In this document: piece after piece, positions 12,038 to 23,985 of the stretch
Numbering within the stretch: position 1 is the first letter of the stretch
Layout of the letters: each line of letters begins with the position of its first letter
Source of the DNA: Trichopria drosophilae
Lineage: Eukaryota; Arthropoda; Insecta; Hymenoptera; Diapriidae
Reading direction: 5' to 3'
DNA: 64,000 bases
Assembly (NCBI GenBank): GCA_030407085.1
Contig: CM059585.1
Coordinates: forward strand, 65,273,501 to 65,337,500
Notes under the pieces: generated by a model
The model's input: only the letters and a program-made list of their open reading frames with translations
What the model was told of the DNA's origin: nothing
Database searches by the model: none
Translations under genes and position numbers: made by a program

Positions 12038-14059
12038 ATGATGGACGGAAGCGATCCAAACGGGTGGGACGTAAGACGGGAAGTAAATCAGATCGTCGAG
12101 GAAATATCCAACTTGTCGTTATCCGAGGTTCAGGAAAACCTGATTAAGGAAGGGCTAAATCGATCGGGATCGGAGGAAATTGTCCGCGACCGTCTGATTC
12201 GCTTTCGCGCGAGGGAACGTTTTCCGACAGGTCCTTTCGCCTGGGACCAAGGTAAGGACGAGGTCAGTGTGATGACCGACATGAGTGAGTCCGATGATGT
12301 AAACGCACAGGTCTCGGGGGGACGAACATTCGCCGCGACCTTTCAAGAGGACGAAGAGGAGCGCATGACGAGTGGAATCCCGGTTGTTACTACGACGGCT
12401 CAGACAACAGCCTGTGTGACCACGATGGCTACAGGTTATGGGAATGTACAACCTGTGTGGACGACAGCACATTCAGTAATGGCGTCACGCCTATTGGGAC
12501 CAACCCTGTATCCCGCTCCAATCTGGGCTCCGTCTACGACGGCTTATTTCTTGCCGTTCTCATCCCCGAACATAACGGCACAAGGTTCGAGAGTTTCGTG
12601 GGGAGCGCCAACGGGTCTAAATACGGCCATACGTCGACAGCTTGCACAGACCGTCCAGGAAAAGACACAAGTTCCAGGAGAGCCCAGGAGCCGTTTGTTG
12701 ACCCCAGGAGTCAAGACTGGTGCGTATCCGAAGACGCGCCCGCATCAAGAGGAAGGAGCGTGGGCACAGCCCGAAGAGGATAGCGAGGATGAGGTAATGG
12801 CACCTCGACCTAAAGGTCGGAAGGACAAGGTGCCCAGAAGAGAACTCTTCACAGACGAGACCGAGGAGGAAATAAGCGGACAACCACCGAGAATGTTCGC
12901 GTCCACTGACGACCGAAGACGACGCGGCGCGAAAGTAAGGCCGCCAGTTCAACGTCCATTAGCTCCAACGAAGACGAGACGATTAGAGCCGACGGTCGAA
13001 GTGACCAAGAATCGCCAAGGCAGCAACACCCTGAAGCAGCTGCGCTCATGGGGTGTTAAGTTCGACGGAAGTCAAGTCGAGGACTTTCTAACCCTGACCA
13101 GCGAGTGCATCGACTGTCTCGAACTAGAGGAAGCCGACGTACTGAAAGTGCTTCCAGGAGTATTCGAGGGCAAGGCGAGACAATGGGTCCGAGAAGACCC
13201 CGCCGCTCTCCGATCGTGGAGAATCTTCAGCCAGCGCGCCAAAGGAAGATTCGCCGAGGAAGTAGACGACGACGACATTCTGGTAACTATTTACGAGAAG
13301 TTCCAGAACTCCGGCGAGAAGATGCTAGAGTTCGTGGAGGACGTCCAGCGCCAATACAAGAAAATGTGCAGGCCACCACCGGAGGAGTGACGAGTAAGAC
13401 GAATCGTTCGTAACCTAAGACCGGACTGTCGAAGGTATCGAAGTGTAAAAGAGTGCACTACCTTCGCCGAGTTGAAGTCCCTGGGCAAGGACTACGATAC
13501 CACCCGGTGGGATAGTCGCTACCGCCAACAAGGCCCGGTCCGGGGGAAGGACCAAGGACCGAGGGCAGGCATGTACAAGGTTGCCGCTGGAGACGAACGG
13601 AAGAAGTTGTCTTCCTCGTCAGTACAGAGCGACAACAGCTCTACGGAGGACAAGAAAGACCGGCGTAAGAAGAGGCACCGGAAGCACGCCGAGAATGATA
13701 AAAGATTATCCGGAAAAAGGGGCAGCCAGAAGAGAGACTCGGCCTTATCGAGGAGGACGAGTCAGGAAGAGAGATCGGCCTCGTCCAGAGACACGACGAG
13801 CCCCGAGTCTTCATCGAGGAGAGGACCTCGATATTACGACCACGAGGAGAGACGACCCGCTAGGCCGCCGCCGGCTCCGACACTCGCGCCCCTCCGACCT
13901 CAAGTCCAAGAAGGGGGGAGGCGCAGGGAAGCCGGAGGGAGCGAACGTGCTATACTTGTGGCGGGAGAGGCCGCTCGCGCGCGAGTGCCTGGAACCCCGG
14001 CAATGTTACGGGTGTGGACGTCGAGGGACAATTCGCCGGGAGTGCGACCAGTGCCGTGA
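12038..14059 (+). pseudogene. gag of the LTR retrotransposon
   Basis: The capsid precursor. The first frame (ATG 12038) runs to TGA 13388-13390. Its end holds a retrotransposon gag helix-rich domain (LKVLPGVFEGKARQWV..SWRIFSQRAKGRFAEE). The same frame reopens directly after the TGA (VRRIVRNLRP..TTFAELKSLGKDYDTTRW), so a single stop cuts the gene. A highly charged Arg/Ser-rich stretch follows. The zinc knuckle region (about 13945-14060) is frameshifted: its second knuckle, CYGCGRRGTIRREC, is read in another frame and has Thr where CCHC knuckles have His. Disabled. Confidence 0.8.
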
Positions 14060-14071
14060 TCTCCAGGCACA

Positions 14072-16528
14072 ATGGTCGGGAAACGGACACCGCGGGTCAA
14101 GAACCAGGTCCTCCGAACCTGGCCCGCCCAATGCGAATTCCGACTGGAGGACGAGACGGTTGACTCCTCGAAACGACTTCAGGAGGAAGTGAGGAAATTC
14201 GTGGAGACAAAGTGGGGTATCCCAAGCCTAAAATCAAGACCGAGAGGAGACGAGGAGGAAGTAGCGGCCGGTGGAGATAAGAAAGACGGAAGATTCTACT
14301 TCACCTTTGTGGTGAACGGGACGCGAGTACGAGGGCTATGCGATTCCAGAGCCACCAAGTCCTTTGTAGGACCAAAAAAAGCTGCCCTGTGCAAAGACCG
14401 CGTACGGTCGTATCAAGGCACCATGAAAGGCGCCACAGGACACTCGGCCGGTATCATCGGACGGCTACCATTGACCATCGAGATAGGAGGTCGAACGGAG
14501 AAGATCTCCGCGAGGGTCACCCAGACGCTAGATTACGACGCCATCTTGGGAATGGACTTTCTAAAGTCATTCGGCGTCGTAATAGACTGCCACGAGGCAA
14601 GATGGCGAAGCCACGAAGGTCCCTGGAAGAGCTTCGAAGTGGGCCAGGAGACCGTCATTAACGCAGAGTGCGCCAGCCTTGCCCAGGTAACGACGGTTCA
14701 GGAGAACCAGCTGAAGGACCTGCTAGACCAGCTGATTCCTCCACCCCCAGCCACGTTAGGCACTACGTCTCTGGTTCAGCACGCAATCGACGTCGGGGAC
14801 GCCAGGCCGATAAAGCATCGATACCGAAGAGTCTCCCCAGCAGTGTTGGGAGCCGCTCAGGCAGAAGTCGACTCGATGTTAACCCAAGACATCATCGAGC
14901 CGTCAAACAGCGCCTGGTCGAGTGCGCCAGTGATGATCCGGAAGCCCAACGGTAGCTACCGGTTCTGCGTTGACTACCGAGACGTCAACGCCGTCACGAG
15001 GAAAGACGCTTATCCGCCGCCTAACTTAGAAGGCATTTTAGATAAAATACGCCGGGCCAGATTCATTAGTAAGTTGGACCTGAGTCAGGCCTACTTTCAG
15101 GTGCCATTGGATACGGCCAGTAAGGAAGTTACGGCGTTTGCAGTAGCCGGTCGAGGGTTATTCCAGTTCAAAAGGATGCCCTACGGCCTAACGAATGCCC
15201 CAGCCACTTTTCAGAGGTTGATGGACTCGTTATTCGGTCCCGAATTCGAGCCCCATGTACTCGTTTACCTGGATGACATTATTATCGTCAACGAAAGCTT
15301 CGAAGAGCATGTCATCTGGGTACGGCGAGTTCTCGAGACGCTCGCCCGAGCTCAACTGCAAGTCAACAGGGATAAGTGCGAGTTTTGTTGTTCGAGTGCA
15401 GTATATCTGGGTTACCGAGTAGACCGCGACGGATTGCATCCCGATCCGGAGAAGACTCAACCCGTATTGGAGTACCCTGCACCTAAGAACCTAAAGCAGG
15501 TCAGACGTTTTCTGGGAATGGTCGGATGGTATGCCCGATTCATACCCAATCTGGCAGAGCGAAGACTGCCTCTTACCAAGCTGACGAAGAAAACGCAGAC
15601 CTGGGAGTGGGGTGAAGAGCAGGAAGAGGCATTTCAAGACCTAAAGAGGGCTCTCACCGAAGCACCTGTGTTGGGACGGCCTGACTTTAAGAGACCGTTC
15701 GTCGTACAGACCGACGCGAGCGATTATGCTCTAGGCGTGGTCCTGACCCAAGAGCAAGACGACGGGGAGCACCCCATCGTCTACTTAAGCCGCACCCTCA
15801 CTGCCGCCGAGCGTAATTATGCGACAACGGAGAAAGTGTGTCTCGCGGTAGTGTGGGGCGTGAAGAAACTGCGGGCGTATCTAGAGGGGTACGACTTCCA
15901 AGTAATTACGGACCACAGCAGTCTACAGTGGCTTCGTAATTTAAAAGACCCCAGCGGCCGACTGGCCCGGTGGGCCTTGGAACTGCAAGGATGGACGTTT
16001 AAGGTCACGCATCGGAAGGGTGCCTTGCACCACGTACCTGACGCCCTATCACGACGAGTGGAAGACGTAATAGGAGCCGTGAAAGTGTCAACGGAGTCAG
16101 ACACTTGGTACCAGCGACGAAGAAAGTTGGTGGCCCAATTTCCGAAGCGATTCCCGGATTGGAGAGTCGAAGACGACCGGCTATACCATCATCGGAAAGA
16201 TCCGCTGTTGGATCCCGTGACGGGAGGAGAAGATAGGTGGAAACTAGTCCTACCAGTAGGGTTGCGCGAGGAGGCCATGAAAAACGCGCATCAAGAGACC
16301 CATGCCGGACACTACGGCGTGGACAAGATGTACAATCGTCTGGCCTTAGAGTATTATTGGCCCGGACTAAGGTACGACGTCCGACAGTTCATCGCCGAGT
16401 GTCAGGAATGCCAGCTTCAGAAGACGCCTCAGGGAGCGCCCACAGGACTCATGAATGAGCGCATAGTTGAGAAGCCGTGGACAGTGGTATCCGCAGATAC
16501 AGTCGAATCAGACACTGAGCTCTCCTAA
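14072..16528 (+). pseudogene. pol of the LTR retrotransposon: protease, RT, RNase H, integrase N-terminus
   Basis: The 818-codon frame starts near the gag end and lies in the gag frame. Retropepsin: LCDSRATKSFVG (14342 onward; the active-site triad reads DSR rather than DSG/DTG) and AILGMDF. Reverse transcriptase: FCVDYRDVNAVT, KLDLSQAYFQVPL, the YLDD catalytic motif at 15266-15277, and LGMVGWYARFIP in the connection. RNase H: TDASDYALG, TTEKVCLAVV (Val at 15836-15838 where the family has its catalytic Glu), VITDHSSLQWL. Integrase start: H-H-C-C zinc finger (HYGVDKMYNRLALEYYWPG, CQECQ) and the first catalytic Asp in VSAD. The frame enters the inserted MITE and stops at TAA 16526-16528. Confidence 0.88.
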
Positions 16529-16665
16529 AATTTTTCGCCGCCTTGAGCCCTCGTGTCCCTACTCTCAACCGCCTGTGTTGAGTGGTCGGGAGGCGGTTGA
16601 GAGTGGGGACACGAGGGCTCAAGGCGGCGAAAAATTTCAGGAGAGCTCAGTGTCTGATTCGACTG
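16500..16665. mobile_element. 166-bp hairpin MITE inserted in the integrase gene
   Basis: Starts CAGTCGAATCAGACAC and ends GTGTCTGATTCGACTG. Arms 16500-16574 and 16591-16665 are 75-base inverted repeats with about two mismatches around a 16-base loop. Flanked by TA on both sides (16498-16499 and 16666-16667), the Tc1/mariner-type target. Removing element plus one TA rejoins the integrase frame across the catalytic Asp with the Met-Gly-Pro that follows. Element plus TA is 168 bases, so the frame is kept but a TAA is introduced. Confidence 0.88.
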
Positions 16666-16669
16666 TATC

Positions 16670-17519
16670 ATGGGACCCTTCCCCCCAAGCCGTAGCCAGA
16701 ACCGCTACGTGTTGGTGTTCACGGACCTATTTACTAGGTGGGTGGAACTCAAGCCATTGAGGAAAGCCGACGGCAAGAATATAGCCAAGGCCTTCGAAGA
16801 CATCATATTATTCAGATGGGAGACGCCTGAATACTTCCTGAGCGACAATGGGCCAGAGTTCCGTAACTCCCATTTAGACCGCGTATTGGAGGAATACGGA
16901 GTGAGACGGTCAACAACGCCCTCGTATCATCCGCAAGCGAATCCGGTCGAAAGGACGAACCGGACTCTGAAGACGACGATACGAACATTCGTAGGCGCCG
17001 ATCACCGGGATTGGGATCTTCATCTCCCAGAGTTCCGAAGCGCAATAAACACGGCCGTGCACGCTGGCACTAAAGTGTCCCCGGCGTTTCTAAACTTTGG
17101 CCGGCAACCAAGACCCGCGAAGAGTCTGCGTAGGCAGTTGGAGGGGGAAGCCCCTATTCTACAAATGGACCCCGAAGACTGGCAAGATCGCCTGAAGAGA
17201 CTCAGCGCCCTTCGAGATCTTGTGCGTAGGACTGTAGATAAGGCGAGCGAGCGATAGCGTAGGTACTACAATCGAGGTAGGCGCGATATGCGGTTTTCGG
17301 TCGACGACTTAGTTTTGCGACGAACCCATGTTTTGTCATCGGGAGCGGATCGTTTCGCCGCGATATGAAGGGCCATTCCGAATCGCGCGCGTTATCTCTC
17401 CCGTAGTTTACGAGCTCGAGTTGGACGGGAAGAGACCAGGCCGGACGGTGGCTAAAGCCCACGTATCCGACCTGAAACGTTACCTCGCACCTCGTAAGCG
17501 GACCGAGACCCAATAACGA
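16670..17519 (+). pseudogene. integrase core and C-terminus of the LTR retrotransposon
   Basis: Continues pol in the same frame after the MITE. RYVLVFTDLFTRWVELKPL, then FLSDNGPEFRN (second catalytic Asp) and YHPQANPVERTNRTLK (catalytic Glu). A TAG at 17255-17257 interrupts the reading just before RRYYNRGRRDMRFSVDDLVL. A one-base frameshift near 17365 leads to RYEGPFRIARVISPVVYELE, the GPF/Y module of Ty3/gypsy integrase tails. Ends at TAA near 17514. Confidence 0.82.
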
Positions 17520-17812
17520 GTATGGTTTTTGTTTTCACTTTAGGCGTGCCGCTACCAGGCATCACGAGGAGATGGTCAGCCAAGACGCCTCTAAAAAGAC
17601 GAGGGGGTGCCTCCCGTCCACAGGCCGTGGAGGGAAGCCCCAACCTATTAAGACCCGCGCCCCTTCAGGGGGGTCCGGAGCCGTCATCCTCGAAAGAGGA
17701 TGTCATTCCAAGAGAGTGCAAAGAGCACCGAGGTACCGTAGGAGTTCTTTTAAGGATACAGTACGAAGTACGACGGAGCTCACGGATGAGTTCCGGCTAA
17801 GGAGGGGGGTGT
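17520..17812 (+). other. 3' untranslated part and polypurine tract of the LTR element
   Basis: No coding signal. The purine run AAGGAGGGGGG at 17799-17809, just before the 3' LTR, is the plus-strand primer site. Confidence 0.65.
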
Positions 17813-18633
17813 TGTAACATGCCCGTTACATACTCCTCTCGAAACCTCGGAGCTCTATGCTAAGACAATAATATACCGACTGAGTGGACGGTAATATACC
17901 GACAGAGTGGTCGGTAAGAAGCAACGAGCTTTATAAAAGGCCCACGAGACGACCCGGCGCGACAGTCGCGGAGCGCGATAACGAGACGTCCAGAAGTCAG
18001 TCTGGTCTCGGACGTCATTGCCGAGACATTGAAGCCGCGAGCCGGAGTACGGTTTTTGTGTTTTCGAAAGTCAGTTGAGAGCGAGTTATCCGAGAAAGTT
18101 TTTGCGAGAGTTTTGAGCGGATATTTTTGGCGAGCGAGTACGAGTGGGTCCAGCACTGAGACGACCCCAGGGCCTGCAGAAGCCGCCCTACTTAACTCGA
18201 CGAGAGAAATTGTAAGTGGCCTCGAGCCGAGTACTATTAATAATGAGTATTGGTTCGTTGATTTAATAAAGGAGTCATCTTTGTGCAACCACCCTCCCCT
18301 TGCATGCACCTGTCCTTTCGTCGATAAAAAGACGGATTGCAGTGCGTGGCAATCTCCGAGTTTTCGAGCACCTTTCAGGCGCGGCAGGAGGCGAGACATC
18401 GTCCCCCTCTGGGACGAGATCTCTTGTTCTCGTTAGAGCGAGTGCGGGTCGCGAAAAGACCCCGAGTCAGCCGGACTCGGGCATTAAATTGTCCGGACGG
18501 GCGAACGACGTCGTCGGGCCGCTACCTGGCGCAACGTCCACGAAGACGTTAAAGTCTCACCGGAGACGGTAGCCGGCCCCGAGACGGCGGCGGTAAAACG
18601 CCGAAATACGTAATACCGAAATAGGGCATTACA
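17813..18633 (+). repeat. 3' LTR
   Basis: Starts TGTAACATGCCCG, ends GGGCATTACA, 821 bp, near-identical to the 5' LTR. Followed directly by the GTTA duplication and the rest of the piggyBac inverted repeat. Confidence 0.9.
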
Positions 18634-18989
18634 GTTACGTTCGATGAATATACGACAGCCATATTGGTTCCGCCATTTTGAATTTTTAAATTTTGACTTC
18701 GGAGTCGTATTCAGCGACCCCAAAAATATAAGGAAACTTATTTTCGATGTCATCGACCAATTGGAAGACAGATTTGTCCATCTGGTCTTAAAAAGAAACA
18801 GTTTTTTTTTCATCAGAGCCGCCATATTGGCTCTGCCATTACGAAATTCGTCATTTTTACTTCAGATTCGGATTCAGCGATCCCCAGAACCATATGGTAC
18901 GTAATTTCTAAACAAAATATTAATTTCATGGTTTTCAAAATTGCGATTATCCAAAAGTCGACCAGTTTGGCCGCAAGTGCGCTAATGGG
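18634..18989 (-). repeat. right terminal inverted repeat of the piggyBac element
   Basis: Reverse complement of 4451-4805, ending CTAATGGG before TTAA. It contains the same CGCCATTTTGAAT and CCGCCATATTGGC blocks as the left end. Confidence 0.85.
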
Positions 18990-18993
18990 TTAA

Positions 18994-20751
18994 TGTTCAA
19001 AACTGGTGAATTTTGTCATTTTTACAAATTCTTAAAAAATATAAAACATATTTATTAAACAATTTCATATTTACTTATTCTATTGAAGTAAGTAGCAATC
19101 AGTATAATAATTTCTTTATAATCAATGTATTAAGTATCGGTAATTTAATAATAAAACTTGACATTATTTATGAGTAATTCCGTGATAATTTTAATATTTA
19201 GGAAACTGCCTATTTAGAACACAATTAAAAGTTCAAAAGTTAAAAGTTAAAAGTTCAAAAGTTCAAGTTAAAAGTTCAAAAGATAAGTTAAAGTTAACTA
19301 TGTTACAAGTTAACTCGTAAGTTAAGTTAAAGTTAACTGTGTTAACTCGTAATTTAGTTAATTTAAATTTTGTTTGGTGGGAATAGAAAATGATTGTTTT
19401 TGCGTGAAATGCTCGAAAATTCAGCTTCGGTCGGTGCTTATACTCTAGCCTCAGTCAGCTGTCATTTTCTGGACATCTGCTGAGGTTTCGCCGGCTGTAC
19501 ATATATATTTCTTTCCGAGCTAATCAGTCACGTGTGCAGCGTGCAGTGCACAATGAAAGCGAAGGGGTGGAGCATAATCCGCTAAACATGTAACGTAAAT
19601 GAAACATTACATGTTATCCCATTTATGTCAAAAACTTAACGTTTCGTAACAACTTCTTGATGCCGTTTGCACAACGTTGCACAATATCCAAATACGCAAA
19701 GCTAATGCGTAACATTACCAGAATGTCACTTTATAACAGTTTGAAAAACGTTTTATGGAATCGTTTCTGCAACGTCACAAAATCACCAAGGAAATTTAAG
19801 GTCATAAGTCGCATTCAGGTTACTAACGTAACATTCATGTAATGCTACGAATGCGACGTTTCGTAGACATGATTTATTGCATATCTTCTATCGTTTCGGC
19901 CGGTTCCATCTCAGACTTCGCCTTCAAGATTCGGAAGCGTTCGGATGCAGCATTTGTTTTCGTATATTAGCACGATTTACATGCAATATTTTTCTTCTTA
20001 TAATTATTCTTTTTTCTGGTGCATAATATTATTTGCTATTATTAATTTTGTTCTTTTTATTTCTTATGCGTATGTAACTTGAATACATTGATGTCCATTA
20101 AATTCAATATTTTTTTTTTTTAATATTACTGCAAAAATTAATTTAAAATATAGAGTAATTTGAGACTGAGACTGCAATGAAGTGAAATTTAACTATTGTT
20201 ATACTTCACGTTTGAAATTGAAACGGGTTTTGTAATACGAGTATTTACAGAATATGCATTTTATATATACAGTGTATTTATTTTTAAAAACTCGCTCCCT
20301 TTTAATATATTTATGTACAAAATTTGTAAATTTCCGTCACTTGTCCAGAAAAATAACTCGCACCGTATTATTTTTAATGTAAATCGTATTAAATTTAATT
20401 CATAATTTAAAAATTGGTTCCCTTATGTTAATTTTAATATCCGCGTAATTCATATCTTATTTCCAAGTAGTGTATTTGTAAAATATACGTGTATCAATTA
20501 ACTTTACATTTTTTTAAACAGTGTCTATTAATCAATTTTGTTTAAAAAAAATATTATACGGATATCTTAAAAATATTTATTTAAATTACAATAAATTACT
20601 ACAAAATAGTCAAATAATATTAAAATATTATTATTCCCGATATAGACATTAAAAAATTAATTAAACATATCTTGTTTAAACTAAACCCGCATTTATCAAG
20701 AAGACTTCTACGATTGAGTATAAGAGCTCTCGTTCCCATGGTAATACGTAT
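18994..20751. other. AT-rich interval without a gene
   Basis: At 19225-19340 there is a run of short imperfect repeats of AAAGTTCA and AAAGTTAA. At 19560-19870 many AACGTT and CGACGTTTCG motifs occur, and similar motifs recur at 20940-21170, suggesting pieces of one repeat family. No coding region is recognised. Confidence 0.4.
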
Positions 20752-20824
20752 GCGAGCGTAGTGTAGTGGTTAAGACGTCAGCGTTGTAACCGGTAGACCC
20801 GGGTTCGATCCTCGGTCGGGATGG
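20752..20824 (+). repeat. tRNA-like sequence, probably a SINE head or tRNA pseudogene
   Basis: An A-box TAGTGTAGTGG and a B-box GGTTCGATCC are at tRNA spacing, and the T arm pairs. The putative anticodon loop TTGTAAC would give GUA, but the anticodon stem has two mismatches and the acceptor stem does not pair. Better explained as a Pol III-derived repeat than as a working tRNA. Confidence 0.6.
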
Positions 20825-21479
20825 ATTTTACTTAGATTCATAGATTTATTTGCGAGCAAAATTATAAAACTACATCTTTCATAACATATCTAACGATACA
20901 TAAATAATAATAAAATTCGAATTGAATAAAATAATTCGTCGAATTTCTTATAATTTTTATTTATGACCGTGTAATGTAACGTTTTTACAACGTTAGTTTT
21001 CAAACGTCGCAGGTACGTTACGAATGAAACGTTATTTAAAAACCGTAAATGTGGCAGGACATTTCTGGTTCCAAGGACGTCACAAAAATGTTTTTGCAAT
21101 GAAACAAGTTTGGTCGTATGGCTATAATGCGACGTTTCAAGGATGTTGCTGTAACGGAATATTGTTCAGCGGGAAGTAAATCGTGGTGGGGGATGCCGTG
21201 GCGCCGTATGAACGAGGGGGCAGTGATGCCACTTCTTGAGACTAATTACCCGCCAAATTCGATTAAAAAACCACCAGATATTTAAAATTATGTAATTTCA
21301 TAAATTTTTAATAGAATACGTAAATGAAACACTTTACAGCTCTTATTGTATTCTTTTATACTTTTTCACTGGACGAATGAAGCATGTGCCGTAGGAAAAC
21401 TCGATTAATGAGACGGCCACCTTAATAGACTGCCATCGTGTATCGTAAACCTTTGTAATTTTTAATGGCTCCTAAAAAT

Positions 21480-22567
21480 GACTTATTTAAGTAGAATTCT
21501 TAAAGGTTTGTATTTTAGTTGAAATCTAAAAATAAAACTAACCTTGCCATTATTAAGTGTTTCATATAAAACTTGATATGAATTAAATCGACTGAAACTC
21601 TTGCTGAACCAATTATATGTTTCATGAACTAAAAATTCTGAATTCGTTGGAAGGCTTTCTTTACAAGCATGATTTACGGCTAATTGTATGGAATGACAAA
21701 CACATCGAATAAGCACGAGGTTAGGTACATCTTTCTTTAATTCAGTATAAACACTGTGATTGCAGCTAGTCATCACAGAAGCATTGTCAGTTCCTACTCC
21801 AATCAACTTTCTAATATCCAGTTGGAAAACTTGAAGCTCACTTTTCAACGATTTTATAATGCCTTCAGTATCCCCTGTTTCTAAACTTGCCATTGAAAGG
21901 AATGTAGACAGAATCTGTATTGTTACTAAAATACAAAACCATAATGCCTGCAAATAAGTCAAGTTTAATCTAGAAAATTGTGAGCAAAAATGATACAAAC
22001 AGAATTAAAGGCAGATAGACGTATCGCAAAACAAAATTTATCATAGAATTATCCTGATCCATCGATGTGCATGTCTGTGTATGTACATACCGAAAAGTTT
22101 TATAATGCTAATATCTGTTGATTAATCAAGCAATAAACTAAATTTCGAATCACCAATATCACTTATTAAATTCTCTCTTAAATTCAAAATATTTTTTATC
22201 ATGTTGGTACACTTGGTTATCTACAACTTTATTTGAGTGCAGGACTCACTATCGTTAAATTTATTTCTACACAAAGCACTTAAATGATCGATTGGTGCTA
22301 TAGAACCTGCTCTTGTGTTTTGCAAGACGATGGTTTGAATGGAAGTTTGTTTGTTTGTGCTTGTACCCCACATGATACTTTGTACTTTCTTGTTTCAGTA
22401 TGTGACAATAAATCACTGAACTTACAATTACAATATTTACAATGTGCTTTCGTTATAACCGTCAATACTTTTGGAATCCAACTTTTTAATTGTGGATGAG
22501 ATTTCCATTCCGCGCGAAATTTTTGCGCATAATTGGGTTTCTTTTTCCCCATTGATATTTTATTCAA
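21480..22567 (-). pseudogene. hAT-type transposase (BED finger plus catalytic domain), truncated and decayed
   Basis: Starts with a BED-type finger: GKKKPNYAQKFRAEWKSHP, then C-x2-C and H-x5-K (HCKYCNCKF..LLSHTETRKYK). A frameshift at about 22307 leads to APIDHLSALCRNKF, an internal TAG, and DSKFSLLLD followed by a TAA where the family has Glu (DEST). A consensus intron then follows: GTATGT donor at 22090 and TTGCAG acceptor ending at 21948 (143 bases). The second exon gives IMVLYFS, a frameshift, LETGDTEGIIKSL, LIGVGTDNASVMT, LIRCVCHSIQLAVNHACKE and HETYNWFSKSFSRFNSYQVLYE. The 3' half, including the hAT dimerisation region, is missing. The lost catalytic Glu context and two stops show it is dead. 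Confidence 0.82.
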
Positions 22568-22575
22568 TACCAGTA

Positions 22576-22832
22576 CAGTAGAAACCCGCTATACAGAAAT
22601 ATTTCGATGCAGAATATTCGCTATACGGAATCCCTTTCCACCTGCGCTATTTCCCCTCAAATTTCAGACGAGTAAGATCGGCACTAATGATAATGAATCC
22701 TCACGGGAGTGGGGAAACATAGAGTTACGTGGGGTTGTTCGCTACGCCTCTTATTCCTTGTACTGAATAAAATCATTTCCTTGTAGCGAGTGAATTCCTT
22801 ATAACGGAGTTTCTTATAACGGGTTTCTATTG
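22576..22832. mobile_element. pogo/Tigger-like MITE, 257 bp
   Basis: Left end CAGTAGAAACCCGCTATA, right end TATAACGGGTTTCTATTG, which are inverted copies of each other. Flanked by TA at 22574-22575 and 22833-22834. No coding capacity. Its left edge abuts the hAT pseudogene start. Confidence 0.75.
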
Positions 22833-22834
22833 TA

Positions 22835-23985
22835 TGTACAATCGATGTAATTACATAATGACGAAATGCTTAAGGTAGTTCTCCGCAAAATCACTTTTCT
22901 TCAGATTTTTTTAAAACTTGCGCATACATTCATGGTAATATTATTTACAAATGCTGAAAATTTTAGAACGCCCAGCAGTGCCGAATCGAAGAAAATCGCT
23001 GTCAAAGTGTCAACTTTTAACGTGAATCCCTATACCAAGCCCCCGTCCGACGAACATTTTCTTTGATAAGTTTCCTAATTTTCTTCAGATTTTTTTAGAA
23101 AACTAATATGTGATGCAGAATTTTATAACAATTCTAATAAAAGCATGCAAAACACACTTAGCGGGGTCGTTTAGAACATATAGCGCTTTGAAAATTTCGT
23201 TTTTTGGCATTTTCGAGTGTAAGTGCCGCGGTCCAATGTTGCCAAACCTTTATATCGCGTATATATGCTAGTGTATGTTTACACAGATACACCAACAGAG
23301 ACAGTCTGCCACAAAATTTTGTTTCGAAGACAGCGTGCGCGATATACTACTTTAACACTGAGAGCGTACGAAACTTTTGAGCGAGGAGGTACGCGGAGAA
23401 CTACCTTAATCTCTCAGAGTACACAGATAAAATTCACAAAGTAGATATCAAGCGTAATGGTAGACGCATAAAGAATGATGCAACATATAAATAGATGTAA
23501 GTGTGCAATAGATTTTCTGCGACATTGACGCAAGACTGCCACATGTGATGCCGACACCTTTCACAGAGCTTCTAGTAGATATCCGCAAGAGCGCGACGGT
23601 AGTGATGGTTCTAACCGTTTCGAGGTTCCGGCATTCTGCTGTTCCGGCGCTCTCATTACTATTTCTATGTACTAAAGTGTATGTATGTATATAAACATAG
23701 GTATACCGGGTGTGTGTGTGTGTGTGGAAACCGAACATAGGGGAATCCATGTTAGAGTAAAAACGAAGTTGAAGGTCACCTTAACTCGTGAACAAAAACC
23801 GCCAGAAAAAAGGCTAGACACGAGAAAAAATAGCCAGAATGCCCGCCACCCGTCAGATTGCAAATTCTCCCGCCAGACGACTTTCAAAAATTAGTCAGAT
23901 CTGGCTGGAAAACCGCCAAATTGGCATCACTGGGGGGGGGGGGGGGTGAGGGAAATTCCCGAAAGTCTACAGCGGTGCCCTCGTG
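22835..23985. other. unassigned interval with simple repeats
   Basis: Contains a (GT)n run at about 23710-23726 and a run of 15 G at 23932-23946. No convincing gene is seen. The G run lies at the outer edge of the foldback structure that follows. Confidence 0.45.

Larger units (their letters stand above)
9665..18633 (+). mobile_element. Ty3/gypsy LTR retrotransposon inserted in the piggyBac right end
   Basis: Complete LTR-to-LTR element with TG..CA LTR ends and a 4-base target duplication GTTA (9661-9664 and 18634-18637). Removing it restores the uninterrupted piggyBac inverted repeat, which confirms both boundaries. Order: 5' LTR, primer-binding site, long leader, gag, protease, reverse transcriptase, RNase H, integrase, polypurine tract, 3' LTR. 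PR-RT-RH-IN order and the GPF motif in the integrase tail place it in Ty3/gypsy; no env-like frame is seen. It is much GC-richer than its surroundings. Several disabling changes mean this copy is not autonomous. Confidence 0.92.
4451..18989. mobile_element. piggyBac-family DNA transposon, interrupted by an LTR element
   Basis: The element begins CCCATTAACGCAC right after TTAA (4447-4450) and ends GTGCGCTAATGGG right before TTAA (18990-18993). TTAA target duplication and CCC..GGG ends are the piggyBac signature. The terminal inverted repeats are very long. Bases 4451-4805 pair with 18634-18989, and the match continues on the far side of the LTR insertion, from 4805 inward against 9664 backward. 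Order inside: left end, subterminal tandem array, transposase pseudogene, right subterminal copies, then the inserted LTR retrotransposon, then the last 356 bases of the right end. Without that insertion it would be about 5.6 kb. Confidence 0.9.

Noticed and set aside
20752..20824. Functional tRNA gene
   Set aside because: A and B boxes are good but the acceptor stem does not pair and the anticodon stem has two mismatches.
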